Notes: generated from the sequence alone by a model not told the origin. Numbered from the stretch's first letter, positions 1 to 9,379 are shown. The stretch is 64,000 nucleotides of DNA from Pseudomonas sp. MWU13-2105 (GCF_023242315.1 NZ_JALLIY010000012.1:186001-250000); one strand, 5' to 3'. Translations and numbers: made by a program.

Positions 1-131
1 TGCCCGAGCATGGCCTGGGCGATATCGCCCGGCAGCAGGCCCACCGCCAGGAAGATGATCACCGACACCGCGAACAACGACAGCAGCCCCAGCGCCAGGC
101 GCTGGGAGAGTAACTTCAGAAGGCTGTTCAT
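1..131 (-). CDS. ABC transporter permease, DppB/OppB type (N-terminal fragment)
   Basis: Only the first 43 or so codons lie in the window; the gene continues beyond base 1. The visible protein begins MNSLLKLLSQRLALGLLSLF and runs into one long hydrophobic segment followed by LPGDIAQAML. This is the typical start of the first inner-membrane permease of peptide/nickel ABC importers (BPD_transp_1 family). The substrate-binding protein gene lies directly upstream on the same strand, so the two presumably belong to one importer. A REP-like element sits in the 237-base gap between them. The family call rests on a short stretch. Confidence 0.7.
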   Translation of the reverse strand, partial: MNSLLKLLSQRLALGLLSLFAVSVIIFLAVGLLPGDIAQAMLG

Positions 132-203
132 ACTCGGCCCCCTCTCTCCGCGACCAGTAGCATGAGGATGACCGCTGAAACCAGCGGCGACCTCAAGAGC
201 CTC

Positions 204-295
204 TTCGCGGGCAAGCTCCGCTCCCACAAGGGCTCTTTGCTTGCCCTCGAGACGCCGTTACAACTCGAACATTGTAGGAGCGGAGCTTGTCGGGG
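204..295. repeat. REP-like inverted repeat pair
   Basis: Two convergent copies of the Pseudomonas REP-type motif. The left arm at 204-228 reads TTCGCGGGCAAGCTCCGCTC and onward. The degenerate right arm at 273-295 contains GTAGGAGCGGAGCTTGTCGG. They lie in the 237-base gap between the binding-protein gene and the permease gene of one transporter. The left arm is identical to the arm at 7772-7796. The transcript could fold here, which may protect the upstream message; that role is inferred. Confidence 0.8.
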
Positions 296-368
296 CCCCG
301 CACCGCCGCGACGACAGCGGCACAGGCGACACGAAACCAGGCGGTTATCCTGCAACATGGAATCCCCC

Positions 369-1970
369 TCAGGCCTGCCACCAGCGCTCGATCAGCCGCA
401 GGCCGTCCAGCTCGCCATAGGGCGCGGTGAGTCCGCCGTGGGCCACGCGGGTCGAGCGCGCCGCCACGGAGCTGGCGAACAACGGGATGATCGCGCCACA
501 ATCGTCGCGGCAGATCGCCTGCATTTCGTTGTACATCTCGCGTCGCAACGGCTCGTTGAGTTCGCCGCGGGCCTGGTTGAGCAGGACGTTGAAGCGCGGG
601 TTGTCCCAGTGCGATTCGTTCCACGCCGCGCCCTTGGCATAGCCGATGCTGAACATGCGGTCGGCGGTCAGGCTGCTGTACCAGAACGAAGTGGTGAACG
701 GCTGTTTGTTCCAGACATTGGAGAAGAAGCCGTCCGCCGGCTCACGGACCACGTCGATATCGATACCGCTCGCCCTGGCCTGTTCCTTGAACAGCACCGA
801 AGCGTCCACCGCCCCGGAATAGGCCGCGTCGCTGGCCTGCAGGCGGACCTTGAGCGAGTCCACCCCGGCCTTGCGCAGGTAGAATTTCGCCTGCTCGGGG
901 TCGTACTTGCGCTGCGGTAGCTGGGTATTGAGGAAACGGCTGCCGGGCTGGATCGGATGGTCGTTGCCCACCGCGCCATAGCCCTTGAGCACCGATGAGA
1001 GCAGCGCCTCGCGATCGATGCCGTGTTTCATCGCCATACGGATATCGTTGTTCTTGAACGGGTCGCTGTCGCAGAGCATCGGGAAGGTGTACTGCTGGGC
1101 GCCCTTGGTTTCCTCGATGACCATGTTCGGGTTGCGCTTGAGCAGGCCGACGGTCTTCAGGTCGACCTTGTTGATCACATCGACCTGCCCGGTGATCAGT
1201 GCGTTGATCCGCGCCGCGCCGTCGGAGATGGCCAGCAGTTCCGCCGTATCGAAATGCGCGCGACCGGCTTTCCAGTAACCGGAGCTGCGCTCCAGGGCCA
1301 TGCGCACGCCGGGTTCGAAGGACTTGAGACGATAACCGCTGGTGCCGACGCCGGCACGCCAGTCGGCCAGGCCGTCCTTGGCGGGCATGATCACCAGGTG
1401 ATAGTCGGCGACCACATAGGGGAAGTCGGCATTGCCCGAGTGCAGTTCGAAGGCCACGCTGTCGTTGCCGGCGGCGCGTACTGCGACCACATCACCGAGT
1501 ACGGTCTTGGCCGCCGAGGTGGATTTTTCGCCCAGGTGATGCTGGATCGAGGCGATCACATCCTCGACGGCCAGGGGCTTGCCATTGTGGAACTGCACCC
1601 CTGGACGCAGTTTGAAAGTCCAGATCCGCGCATCCGGCGAGGACTCCCAGCTTTCCGCCAATTCCGGGATCGCCGAGCCGTCCACGGCGATTTCCACCAG
1701 GGTGTTGTAGATCGCCGAGAAGCCGACGAAAGTGAAGGTGTCGCTCCAGGAGCCAGGGTCATAGGAGTCGGAGGTACTGCCGCCGGCCAGGCCCAGGCGC
1801 AGGGTGCCACCGGGTTTGGGCATGGCCTCGGCAGCCCAGGCATTCAGCGGAAAGCCCATGGACGCGGCGGCACCGGCCAACCCGGCCACGGCGCCGAGTT
1901 TGAGAAAGTCGCGGCGTTCCAGAGAGAGGCCGTGGGAAAGTTGAGGAATCTTGTTGTTATTATCGCTCAT
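369..1970 (-). CDS. Tat-exported ABC transporter substrate-binding protein, family 5
   Basis: A 533-residue periplasmic solute-binding protein of the SBP_bac_5 (peptide/nickel/opine) family. The N-terminus has a twin-arginine signal (LERRDFLKLGAVAGLAG, around residues 18-34) and a hydrophobic stretch ending AWA, so it should be exported folded by Tat. The mature part carries family hallmarks such as YNTLVEIAVDG, LAESWESSPDARIWTFKLRPGVQFHNG and a long C-terminal lobe. Length is normal. It is followed by the permease fragment at 1-131 and preceded by acyl-CoA metabolism genes on the same strand, suggesting uptake of a compound that those enzymes degrade. Substrate unknown. Confidence 0.88.
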   Translation of the reverse strand: MSDNNNKIPQLSHGLSLERRDFLKLGAVAGLAGAAASMGFPLNAWAAEAMPKPGGTLRLGLAGGSTSDSYDPGSWSDTFTFVGFSAIYNTLVEIAVDGSAIPELAESWESSPDARIWTFKLRPGVQFHNGKPLAVEDVIASIQHHLGEKSTSAAKTVLGDVVAVRAAGNDSVAFELHSGNADFPYVVADYHLVIMPAKDGLADWRAGVGTSGYRLKSFEPGVRMALERSSGYWKAGRAHFDTAELLAISDGAARINALITGQVDVINKVDLKTVGLLKRNPNMVIEETKGAQQYTFPMLCDSDPFKNNDIRMAMKHGIDREALLSSVLKGYGAVGNDHPIQPGSRFLNTQLPQRKYDPEQAKFYLRKAGVDSLKVRLQASDAAYSGAVDASVLFKEQARASGIDIDVVREPADGFFSNVWNKQPFTTSFWYSSLTADRMFSIGYAKGAAWNESHWDNPRFNVLLNQARGELNEPLRREMYNEMQAICRDDCGAIIPLFASSVAARSTRVAHGGLTAPYGELDGLRLIERWWQA

Positions 1971-2109
1971 CGAATTACCCCTGTTACGTTGCGGGAAAAG
2001 GGTTCGGTTGCAGATGCGGTATTACGGTAAATCCCCGGTCCTTCGGATCGCCACGGCCCTTGTAGGCGCCGGCTTGCCAGCGATAGGGCCCGCAAGATCG
2101 CCAAGAAAC

Positions 2110-4197
2110 TCAAGCCAAACGGATCAACGCATCCACCGCCACCGCGCCCTCGGCGTTGACCAGCAGTGGGTTCACATCCAGCTCCAGCAATGCCCCGGCG
2201 TTCTCGCAGGCGTAATCCGCCACCGCGCGAATCGCCTTGACCAGGGCCGACATGTCCACCGCCGGCCCAGCGCGAAAGCCGGTCAGCAACGGCGCGCAGC
2301 GCAGGCCCAGGAGCCCCTGCTGAATGGCCTGGTCGGTGGTCGGCAGCAACAGGCTGCAACTGTCCTTGAGCAACTCCACCAGAATCCCCCCGGCGCCGAT
2401 CACCAGCGCCAGGCCGAAGCCGGCTTCACGCTTGACGCCGACAATCAGCTCGGCCAAAGGCGCCGACGCCATGCGTTCCAGCAACACCTGATTGAACGCG
2501 AGCCCCGGCGCCTGTCGGGCCAGGTTGCCGCGCATGGTCTCAAGGGCCGCCCGCAACGCCGCCTCGTCCTTGAGATTGAGGGCGACACCACCGGCCTCGG
2601 TCTTGTGCGGCAAATCGGCACTGACCACCTTGAGCACCAGCGGGTAACCCAGGCTGCGGGCCTCGGCCAAGGCCTGCTCCGGCCGACACAATCGACCTTC
2701 GGGCAACGGCAGGCCGAAGCGCCGCAGGGCCTGCTTGGATTGCCATTCATCCAGCAGCCGCCCGTTACCCACCACAACATCGGGGCATAGCGGCAACAAC
2801 AGCGCCTCGCCGCCATTCAACAAGGCCGCGCGTCGCTGGCGGTAATGGGCGATCCGGCCCCAGGCCGCCAGCCCATCTTCCACCCCCTGCAGCGCCGGTA
2901 CGCCGTGGGCATGCAGCCGCTCGCGGGCATGGGCCGGCAATAACTCGGGAAAGGCCGACGCGACGAAACCGCTCTTGCCATGCCGCTCCAGGCACTCGCA
3001 ATACAGCTCCAGCAGCAGGTCGCACTCCTTACGCTCGCCGGTAAATTGCGCCGGGTAGTCGAGCACCAGCAAGGCGGCATCGGACGGGGTACGCAAGGCC
3101 GTTTCCAGCATCTTTGCCAAGGCGTCACGATCACCCCAGATCGCCGTGGTGAAGTCCAGCGGGTTGACCAGGTTGGCGTAACTGGGCAGCACCTGCGCCA
3201 GTTCGCCGCGCTGGCCTTCGTCCAGGGCCGGCAAGCTCAGGCCGTTACGCTCGGCATAGTCGGCGATCAAGCCGGCATCGCCCCCGGAGCAGGCCAGCCC
3301 GGTCAGGCTCGGACCCGTCGGCAGATGACCGCAGGCCGCGGCCTTGAGGGTTTCGACAAAACTCACCGGGCCACTGACCCGGATCACCCCGAGACGCGCG
3401 AACAGGCTGTCGTACAGCGCATCGGAACCGGCCAGGGAACTGGTGTGACTGAGGGCCAGCTCGGCACCGATCTGCGACACCCCGGTTTTCAGGGCGATCA
3501 GCGGAATGCCTTTCTCCAGCGCCTTGTACGCCGCCCGGGCGAAACCCTGGACGTTCTTCAGCCCTTCCAGGTGCAGGCCGATGGCGGTGACCCGTGGCTC
3601 ATCGAGCAGCACGTCCATCAACTCGGCCACGCCCAGTTGCGCCTGATTGCCCACCGAGGCCATATAGGCCAATGGCAAGGAACGGTCGCTCATGGACAGG
3701 TTGTAGGCGAAGTTGCCGCTCTGGGTCAGCACCGCCACGCCCTTCTCCACCGCCTTGCCGCCATGGGCCACCGGCCACAGGGCGACATTGTGCAGGTAGT
3801 CGAGCAGGCCATAACAATTGGGCCCAAGCAGCGCCATCTCGCCCGCCGCCTGTAGCAGTTGCTCCTGCAGGGCTTGCCCCGCGTCGCCGGTTTCGGCAAA
3901 GCCGGAGGCATAGCAGATCGCCCCGCCCGCGCCCTTGGCCGCCAGTTCGGCGACACAGGCCAGGGTCAGCTCGCGGTTGGTCGCGATAAATACCGCATCG
4001 GGTCCACAGGGCAACTGCGCCACCGAGGCCACGCAGGGAATCCCGTCGAGTTCGGCATGCCGCGGGTTGACCAGCCACATCTGGCCCTGGAAGCCGCCGT
4101 CGGCACAGCGCTTGAACGCCCGCGCCATGCTGCGCCCACCGACGAACGCCAGGTGGCGCGGCGCAAGCAGGCGCTTGAGGTTGTCTCTGATGGACAT
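2110..4197 (-). CDS. ADP-forming acyl-CoA synthetase (acetate-CoA ligase family)
   Basis: A 695-residue single-chain NDP-forming acyl-CoA synthetase. An N-terminal CoA-binding Rossmann domain (LAPRHLAFVGGRSMARAF near residue 10) is followed by the flavodoxin-like succinyl-CoA ligase domains, with LALSHTSSLAGSD carrying the likely phospho-histidine. A C-terminal ATP-grasp domain follows (LVLKVVSADLPHKTEAGGVA). It would activate a carboxylic acid with CoA at the expense of ATP. It lies between the transporter genes and an acyl-CoA dehydrogenase/enoyl-CoA hydratase pair on the same strand (18-base gap to the dehydrogenase gene), so it is probably the entry step of that pathway. The acid is not identifiable from sequence. 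Confidence 0.88.
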   Translation of the reverse strand: MSIRDNLKRLLAPRHLAFVGGRSMARAFKRCADGGFQGQMWLVNPRHAELDGIPCVASVAQLPCGPDAVFIATNRELTLACVAELAAKGAGGAICYASGFAETGDAGQALQEQLLQAAGEMALLGPNCYGLLDYLHNVALWPVAHGGKAVEKGVAVLTQSGNFAYNLSMSDRSLPLAYMASVGNQAQLGVAELMDVLLDEPRVTAIGLHLEGLKNVQGFARAAYKALEKGIPLIALKTGVSQIGAELALSHTSSLAGSDALYDSLFARLGVIRVSGPVSFVETLKAAACGHLPTGPSLTGLACSGGDAGLIADYAERNGLSLPALDEGQRGELAQVLPSYANLVNPLDFTTAIWGDRDALAKMLETALRTPSDAALLVLDYPAQFTGERKECDLLLELYCECLERHGKSGFVASAFPELLPAHARERLHAHGVPALQGVEDGLAAWGRIAHYRQRRAALLNGGEALLLPLCPDVVVGNGRLLDEWQSKQALRRFGLPLPEGRLCRPEQALAEARSLGYPLVLKVVSADLPHKTEAGGVALNLKDEAALRAALETMRGNLARQAPGLAFNQVLLERMASAPLAELIVGVKREAGFGLALVIGAGGILVELLKDSCSLLLPTTDQAIQQGLLGLRCAPLLTGFRAGPAVDMSALVKAIRAVADYACENAGALLELDVNPLLVNAEGAVAVDALIRLA

Positions 4198-4215
4198 ACT
4201 GTTCTCCTGGTCCGA

Positions 4216-5376
4216 TCAGCGCAGTAGCGGCCGCAGCAGTTCGCGGGAAATGATGTGGCGCTGGATTTCCGAGGTGCCTTCCCAGATCCGCTCGATCCGC
4301 GCATTGCGCCAGATCCGCTCCACCGGCCCTTCGTCCATCAAGCCCATGCCGCCAAAAATCTGCACCGCTTCGTCGGCGGCGCGGCCCAGCACTTCGCTGG
4401 CGAACAGCTTGGCCATGCCGGCCTCGCCATCGGTCATGGTGCCCTGGTCCATTTTCCAGGCGGTGTGCAGGGTCATCAGTTCGGCGGCGCGGATTTCCGT
4501 GGCCATGTCCGCCAGCTTGAAGGAGATGCCCTGGTAAGTGCCGATGGCCTGGCCGAACTGCTTGCGATCGGCCGACCATTGCAATGCCACATCCAGCGCC
4601 CGCTGGGCCTGGCCGATACAGTTGGCGGCGACCATCACCCGCCCGGCGGTCAGCCAGGCATTGGCGACTTCCCAGCCCTTGCCGATTTCACCCAATACCT
4701 TGGCCGCCGGGACCCGGCAGTCGTCGAAGAAGATCTCACTGGTGTGATAACCGCGGTTGCTGACGCATTTCGGGCCACGGCGGATGGTCATGCCGGGGGT
4801 GTCGCGATCCACCAGGAACGAGGTCACGGCGTTGCGCTTGCGGCCGTTGTGTTCGTAGGTGTCGGTCACCGCGAAGACGATGGCGAAATCCGCGTGCCCG
4901 GCATGGCTGATGAAATGCTTGCTGCCGTTGACAACGAAGTCATCGCCGTCGCGCACCGCACGGGTCTTGATCGCATTGGCATCGGAGCCGGCACCCGGCT
5001 CGGTGAGGGCGAAACAGTCGACCTTTTCACCGCGCACGCAAGGCAACAGGTAGTCCTCGATCTGCGCCCCGGTGCAGGCCATGAGGATCTTTGACGGACG
5101 CGCGACAAACACATGCAGCGCCCAGGACACCTTGGACAGCTCGCGCTCGATCAGCGCCTGGGACAGGTAGTCGAGGCCGCCGCCACCGACCTCTTCCGGC
5201 ATATTGAAGGCATAGAAGCCGGCGGCAATCGCCTTGGCACGAATCTGTGCGGCCAGCTCCGGCGACACGGCGTCGGCGCGGTCAACGGCTTCTTCGTGGG
5301 GCAGCAGCTCTTTCTCGACGAAGCTGCGCACCGCGTCCACCAGCATGTCCTGCTCTTGGGTCAGTTGGAAATTCAT
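4216..5376 (-). CDS. acyl-CoA dehydrogenase
   Basis: A 386-residue FAD-dependent acyl-CoA dehydrogenase with a full three-domain fold. Visible signatures are CFALTEPGAGSDANAIKTRA (FAD/substrate domain), DRKQFGQAIGTYQGISFKLA, and the C-terminal IERIWEGTSEIQRHIISREL, which contains the catalytic-base glutamate position of the short-chain family. It oxidises an acyl-CoA to the enoyl-CoA, passing electrons to ETF. It lies between the ADP-forming synthetase and the enoyl-CoA hydratase genes with short spacers, consistent with one operon running activation, dehydrogenation and hydration. Chain specificity cannot be read from the sequence. Confidence 0.93.
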   Translation of the reverse strand: MNFQLTQEQDMLVDAVRSFVEKELLPHEEAVDRADAVSPELAAQIRAKAIAAGFYAFNMPEEVGGGGLDYLSQALIERELSKVSWALHVFVARPSKILMACTGAQIEDYLLPCVRGEKVDCFALTEPGAGSDANAIKTRAVRDGDDFVVNGSKHFISHAGHADFAIVFAVTDTYEHNGRKRNAVTSFLVDRDTPGMTIRRGPKCVSNRGYHTSEIFFDDCRVPAAKVLGEIGKGWEVANAWLTAGRVMVAANCIGQAQRALDVALQWSADRKQFGQAIGTYQGISFKLADMATEIRAAELMTLHTAWKMDQGTMTDGEAGMAKLFASEVLGRAADEAVQIFGGMGLMDEGPVERIWRNARIERIWEGTSEIQRHIISRELLRPLLR

Positions 5377-5394
5377 GGGATACCTGCTGGTCGG

Positions 5395-6186
5395 TTACTG
5401 GCCGATAAAATGAGGGGCGCGTTTTTCCACCGCGGCCTGGAGTGCTTCGGCGCCATCGCGGCTGCGGCCGCAGAGCAGGCCGGCGGCCTGTTCGGCCTGG
5501 AGCTGTGCGGCCAGGCTGCGCTGCGCGCCGTCGCGGATCAGCAGCTTGGTCTGGGCAAAGGCGAAGGTCGGGCCCGCCGCCAGTCGGGCGGCCAGATCGC
5601 TGGCGGCGGTGGCCAGTTGCTCATCGGCGCAGACTTCGCTCACCAGGCCGCTGGCCAGGGCACGCTCGGCGCCCCAGAGCTCATCGAGGAACAGCAGGCG
5701 CTTGGCCTGCTCGGTACCGATCAGGCGTGGCAAATGCCAACTGGCTCCGGCGTCCGGCGAATAGGCCATGCTGGTGTAGCCGGCCTTGAAACGCGCCGAT
5801 TGCGCGGCCAGGCGGAAGTCGCAGCACAGGGTCAGGTCCATCCCGGCCCCCACCGCCGTGCCGTTGATGGCGGCGATGGTCGGTTTGGCGAAGTTATGCA
5901 GGCGATTCATCAGCACGTGGGCGGTTTCGGTCCAGCCGTAGCTTTCGAGGGTCCCGCGACGTTCGGCATCGGCCCATTCGGCCAGGTCCGCGCCGGCGCA
6001 GAAGCTGCGGCCGCTGCCGGTCAGCACCAGCACCCGTACCGCCGGCTCGGCTTCGAGGCGATCGAGCAGGTCGATCAGGGCCTTGAGGGTGGGAATATCC
6101 AGCGCATTGCGTTGCTCGGGACGGTTGAGGGTGATCCAGGCGATACCGGCCTCGACCGTGTTGAGCAGTGTCGGGTGGGAGGTCAT
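5395..6186 (-). CDS. enoyl-CoA hydratase/isomerase family protein
   Basis: A 263-residue crotonase-fold protein. The N-terminus has ITLNRPEQRNALD and the oxyanion-hole segments GRSFCAGADLAEWAD and INGTAVGAGMDLTLCCDFRL are present. It probably hydrates the enoyl-CoA made by the dehydrogenase encoded just downstream in the same transcription unit. This is the first gene of the minus-strand cluster, and the palindrome at 6239-6258 lies 53 bases upstream of its ATG, so expression of the whole cluster may be set here. Crotonase-family members vary in reaction (hydratase, isomerase, hydrolase), so the exact chemistry is inferred from context. Confidence 0.9.
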   Translation of the reverse strand: MTSHPTLLNTVEAGIAWITLNRPEQRNALDIPTLKALIDLLDRLEAEPAVRVLVLTGSGRSFCAGADLAEWADAERRGTLESYGWTETAHVLMNRLHNFAKPTIAAINGTAVGAGMDLTLCCDFRLAAQSARFKAGYTSMAYSPDAGASWHLPRLIGTEQAKRLLFLDELWGAERALASGLVSEVCADEQLATAASDLAARLAAGPTFAFAQTKLLIRDGAQRSLAAQLQAEQAAGLLCGRSRDGAEALQAAVEKRAPHFIGQ

Positions 6187-6238
6187 GAAGGGCCCTCGTC
6201 TTATTGTTTTTGAGCGTGAGGTGAAGCGTTGCGGTCGA

Positions 6239-6258
6239 TACTAAACAAGTGTTCAGTA
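6239..6258. promoter_or_regulatory. candidate operator: 20-base imperfect palindrome
   Basis: TACTAAACAAGTGTTCAGTA is a two-fold symmetric element with 8 of 10 positions matching between halves. It lies 53 bases upstream of the enoyl-CoA hydratase gene. Its size and position fit a TetR-family operator, often found before acyl-CoA degradation operons. No TetR gene is in the window, so the regulator is unknown. Confidence 0.4.
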
Positions 6259-6528
6259 ACACCGCAATCTTTCGGAAAAGTCCGCAGGGCTGCGAATAAA
6301 AAAGGCAAGCCATTGATTAAAAATGGTTTTTTAAAAAATAGAGGTCGCTGCTGCGGGCAAGTTGTTACATCTTCGAACAACTCCCTGTGGCTGCAGCGGT
6401 GAATGTGACGGAGCTACAAGAACCTCGGGACAATCAACCAGGCTGATATCGACTATGCCTGTGACCCTCTTACTCCGCCGCCCGCCAATCTCTAGACTCG
6501 TTTTCCGTCCGTTCCAGAGCCTTCGCCG
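6259..6528. other. intergenic region between divergent genes
   Basis: Together with the palindrome to its left this is a 342-base gap between divergent transcription units (enoyl-CoA hydratase cluster to the left, MFS gene to the right). Apart from an AT-rich stretch at about 6310-6345, no convincing gene, terminator or repeat was seen. Promoters for both sides presumably lie here. Confidence 0.5.
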
Positions 6529-7725
6529 ATGAATACCCACCCCGCCCCCGTGATGACCCGCGCCCTGGTGATGCTCTTCGCCTTCTGCTGCGGCGCCATC
6601 GTGGCCAATATCTACTACGCCCAGCCGATTATCGAGCTGATCGCCCCCGACCTCGGCATTTCCGCCCACAGCGCCAGCCTGATCGTGTCCCTGACCCAGA
6701 TCGGCTATGCCCTGGGCCTGTTCTTCCTGGTGCCGCTGGGTGACCTGCTGGAAAACCGCAAGCTGATGATCGGCACCGCGCTGATCGCGGTCATCAGCCT
6801 GATAGCCGCCGGCCTGGCGCGGCAGCCGGGAGTATTCCTGGTGGTGTCGCTGCTGATCGGCTTCAGTTCGGTCTCGGTACAGATCCTGATTCCCCTGGCC
6901 GCGCACCTGGCGCCTGAAGAATCACGTGGGCGCGTGGTCGGTGGGATCATGGGCGGCCTGCTGCTGGGCATCCTGCTGGCGCGACCTCTGTCCAGCGTGG
7001 TCGCCGACCACTTCGGCTGGCGTACGGTGTTTATCGCCGCCGCCGTGCTGATGCTGTTCATCATGCTGGTGATCCTCACCACCATGCCCAAGCGCCAGCC
7101 CAACCACAGCGCCACCTACGGGCAACTGCTGGGGTCGCTGGGAAAACTGTTCCGCGACCAACCGGTACTGCGCCAGCGCGCCTGGTACCAAGGCCTGATG
7201 TTCGCCACCTTCAGCCTGTTCTGGACCGCCGTGCCGCTGGAGCTGTCGCGGGTGCATGGCCTGTCGCAGTCGGAGATAGCCTTGTTCGCCCTGGTCGGGG
7301 CGATGGGTGCCCTGGCGGCGCCAATGGCCGGTCGACTGGCGGATGCCGGGCATACGCACCGGGCGTCCTGGTTGGCGATGCTGCTGGCAACCCTGAGCTT
7401 CGCACCGGCGCTGATTCATCCGGCCTACAGTGTGATCGGCCTGGCCGTGACCGGCGTGCTGCTGGACTTCGCGGTGCAGATGAACATGGTGCTCGGGCAG
7501 CGCGCGGTCTATGCCCTCGATGCGGCCAGCCGGGGTCGCCTGAATGCCTTGTATATGACCAGCATCTTCATCGGCGGCGCCACCGGCTCGGCCCTGGCCA
7601 GCGCGCTGTATGAGCAAGGCGGTTGGCTGGCAATCATGGCGCTGGGCAGTGCGATGCCGCTGGTGGCGCTATTGAGTTTCCTGATGGTTGCGAGCCGTCG
7701 GAAGCGGCAGATGGCGGTGGCATAA
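6529..7725 (+). CDS. MFS transporter
   Basis: A 398-residue major facilitator superfamily protein with about 12 hydrophobic segments. After the first helix comes ANIYYAQPIIELIAPDLGI, a signature of the YnfM/YgaY-type drug:H+ antiporter group. The loop between helices 2 and 3 (VPLGDLLENRKLMI) is a standard MFS motif A variant. Likely an inner-membrane exporter of small molecules. It stands alone between the divergent catabolic cluster and a REP element, so context gives no substrate. Confidence 0.85.
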   Translation: MNTHPAPVMTRALVMLFAFCCGAIVANIYYAQPIIELIAPDLGISAHSASLIVSLTQIGYALGLFFLVPLGDLLENRKLMIGTALIAVISLIAAGLARQPGVFLVVSLLIGFSSVSVQILIPLAAHLAPEESRGRVVGGIMGGLLLGILLARPLSSVVADHFGWRTVFIAAAVLMLFIMLVILTTMPKRQPNHSATYGQLLGSLGKLFRDQPVLRQRAWYQGLMFATFSLFWTAVPLELSRVHGLSQSEIALFALVGAMGALAAPMAGRLADAGHTHRASWLAMLLATLSFAPALIHPAYSVIGLAVTGVLLDFAVQMNMVLGQRAVYALDAASRGRLNALYMTSIFIGGATGSALASALYEQGGWLAIMALGSAMPLVALLSFLMVASRRKRQMAVA

Positions 7726-7771
7726 CGGATGGTTGAGGTCTGCCGGCATCTCTAGCGGTTTCAGGGGCCTC

Positions 7772-7861
7772 TTCGCGGGCAAGCTCCGCTCCCACAGATT
7801 GCGGCGCACACAGAACTTGTGGTTACCCCAATCCAATGTGGGAGCGGAGCTTGCCCGCGAA
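7772..7861. repeat. REP pair, perfect 25-base inverted repeat
   Basis: Arms at 7772-7796 and 7837-7861 are exact reverse complements (TTCGCGGGCAAGCTCCGCTC plus five more bases). A 40-base loop separates them. This is the genus-typical REP doublet, lying 3' of the MFS gene and 5' of the NudK-like gene, where it may also act as a transcription end for the MFS unit. Confidence 0.88.
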
Positions 7862-7946
7862 AGGGCCCTCACAAACGCCGCAGAACCCCGACAAAAACAA
7901 CACTCCCTAGTATGATCTGCGCTTTGCACACCACAGGGCGTGGATC

Positions 7947-8543
7947 ATGACTGCAACGAAAGACCGGGTTCGTATCATCGATAGCACCGTCCTCTCGGAC
8001 GACTGGTACCTGCTGAAGAAAACCACCTTCGACTTCCTGCGCAGCGACGGCACCTGGCAGCGGCAAAGCCGCGAGACCTACGACCGCGGCAATGGCGCCA
8101 CCATCCTGCTGTTCAACCGCGAAAAACAGACCGTGGTGCTGACCCGGCAATTCCGCTTCCCGGTGTTCGTCAACGGTCACGACGGCATGCTGGTGGAGGC
8201 CGCCGCCGGCCTGCTGGAAAACGCTTCGCCCGAAGACCGCATCCGTGCCGAAGCCGAAGAAGAAACCGGCTACCGCGTGCAGAACGTGCAGAAAATCTTC
8301 GAAGCCTTCATGAGCCCCGGCTCGGTGACCGAGAAACTGCATTTCTTCCTCGGCGAATACGACGGCGACAGCAAAGTCAGCCACGGTGGCGGCCTGGAAG
8401 CCGAGGGCGAGGACCTTGAGGTGCTGGAGCTGTCCCTGGACGACGCGCTGCAAGCCGTCCGGCGCGGGGACATCGTCGATGCCAAGACCATCATGCTGTT
8501 GCAGTATGTGGCCCTGAACAAGACCCTCGACACCCCGCGCTGA
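7947..8543 (+). CDS. nudK: NudK-like NUDIX hydrolase (GDP-mannose/nucleoside diphosphate sugar type)
   Basis: A 198-residue NUDIX enzyme. The hydrolase box at about residues 92-115 (GLLENASPEDRIRAEAEEET) has the EE-x-G core, with KEA/AEA in place of the usual REL; this variant is typical of NudK. The flanking QFRFPVFVNGHDGMLVEAAA and SPGSVTEKLHFF also match NudK, which hydrolyses GDP-mannose and related nucleotide sugars. It ends convergent with nadE with an 8-base gap. NudK substrates differ between species, so the substrate is inferred. Confidence 0.8.
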   Translation: MTATKDRVRIIDSTVLSDDWYLLKKTTFDFLRSDGTWQRQSRETYDRGNGATILLFNREKQTVVLTRQFRFPVFVNGHDGMLVEAAAGLLENASPEDRIRAEAEEETGYRVQNVQKIFEAFMSPGSVTEKLHFFLGEYDGDSKVSHGGGLEAEGEDLEVLELSLDDALQAVRRGDIVDAKTIMLLQYVALNKTLDTPR

Positions 8544-8550
8544 TCCCGCC

Positions 8551-9378
8551 TCACACCGGCGAATAAGGCAGGGCCCGTTTGTGTGCGGTCCTGCCGTAGG
8601 CCGCCTCGATGATCGCGCTGGCCTGCGCCGACACCGGCTGCCCCAACAGGTAGGCGTCGATCTCGGCATAGGTGCAGCCATAGGCGAGCTCGTCCGGCTT
8701 GCCCGGCACCAGTTCTTCCAGATCGGCCGTCGGCTCCTTGTATACCAGTGGCTCCGGCGCGCCCAGGGCCGAGGCCAGCCGCCGCACCTGGCCCTTGGTC
8801 AAACCGGACAAGGGCGCCAGGTCGCAGGCCCCATCCCCGAACTTGGTGAAAAAGCCCATCAGCGCCTCCGCGGCATGATCGGTGCCGACCACCAGCCCGT
8901 TGACGAAGTTGGCGAGGGCGTACTGGGTCATCATCCGCGCCCGGGCCTTGACGTTGCCCTTGACGAAGTCCACCTGCGCCGGCGTCGCCTCCAGGCCGTC
9001 GACGTCAAGGCTGCCCATCAAACCGTCCACGCAAGCCGAGATATTCGCGCTGCTGACCTGGTCCGGCCGGATAAACGCCAGGGCCGCCTGGGCATCGCGT
9101 TCATCAGCCTGGGTCCGGTACGGCAAGCGCATGGCGATAAAGCGCGCCTTACCGCCCTCCTCGCGCAACTGCTCCACCGCCAACTGACATAAGCGACCGG
9201 CCGTCAGTGAGTCGACGCCACCACTGATCCCCAGCACCAGCGCCTCACAACCGGAGCGCTTCAACAGCGCCTTGATGAAATTGACGCGGCGCACCAGTTC
9301 CGCCGCCTCATCACCCTGTGCCAGTTGCCGGTTCACCCCAAGCGCCTTGGCAATACGATCCTGATTCTCGGTTCCCAT
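8551..9378 (-). CDS. nadE: ammonia-dependent NAD+ synthetase
   Basis: A 275-residue NAD synthetase that amidates nicotinate adenine dinucleotide using ATP and ammonia. The ATP-PPi-binding loop SGGVDS is at residues 52-57 and GLTKGQVRRLA lies further on. Length equals the short NH3-dependent form; there is no glutaminase domain. It is the last gene of the pncA-pncB-nadE unit, one base from pncB, and so should fall under NrtR control through the operator at 11294-11314. Confidence 0.95.
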   Translation of the reverse strand: MGTENQDRIAKALGVNRQLAQGDEAAELVRRVNFIKALLKRSGCEALVLGISGGVDSLTAGRLCQLAVEQLREEGGKARFIAMRLPYRTQADERDAQAALAFIRPDQVSSANISACVDGLMGSLDVDGLEATPAQVDFVKGNVKARARMMTQYALANFVNGLVVGTDHAAEALMGFFTKFGDGACDLAPLSGLTKGQVRRLASALGAPEPLVYKEPTADLEELVPGKPDELAYGCTYAEIDAYLLGQPVSAQASAIIEAAYGRTAHKRALPYSPV

Positions 9379-9379
9379 C

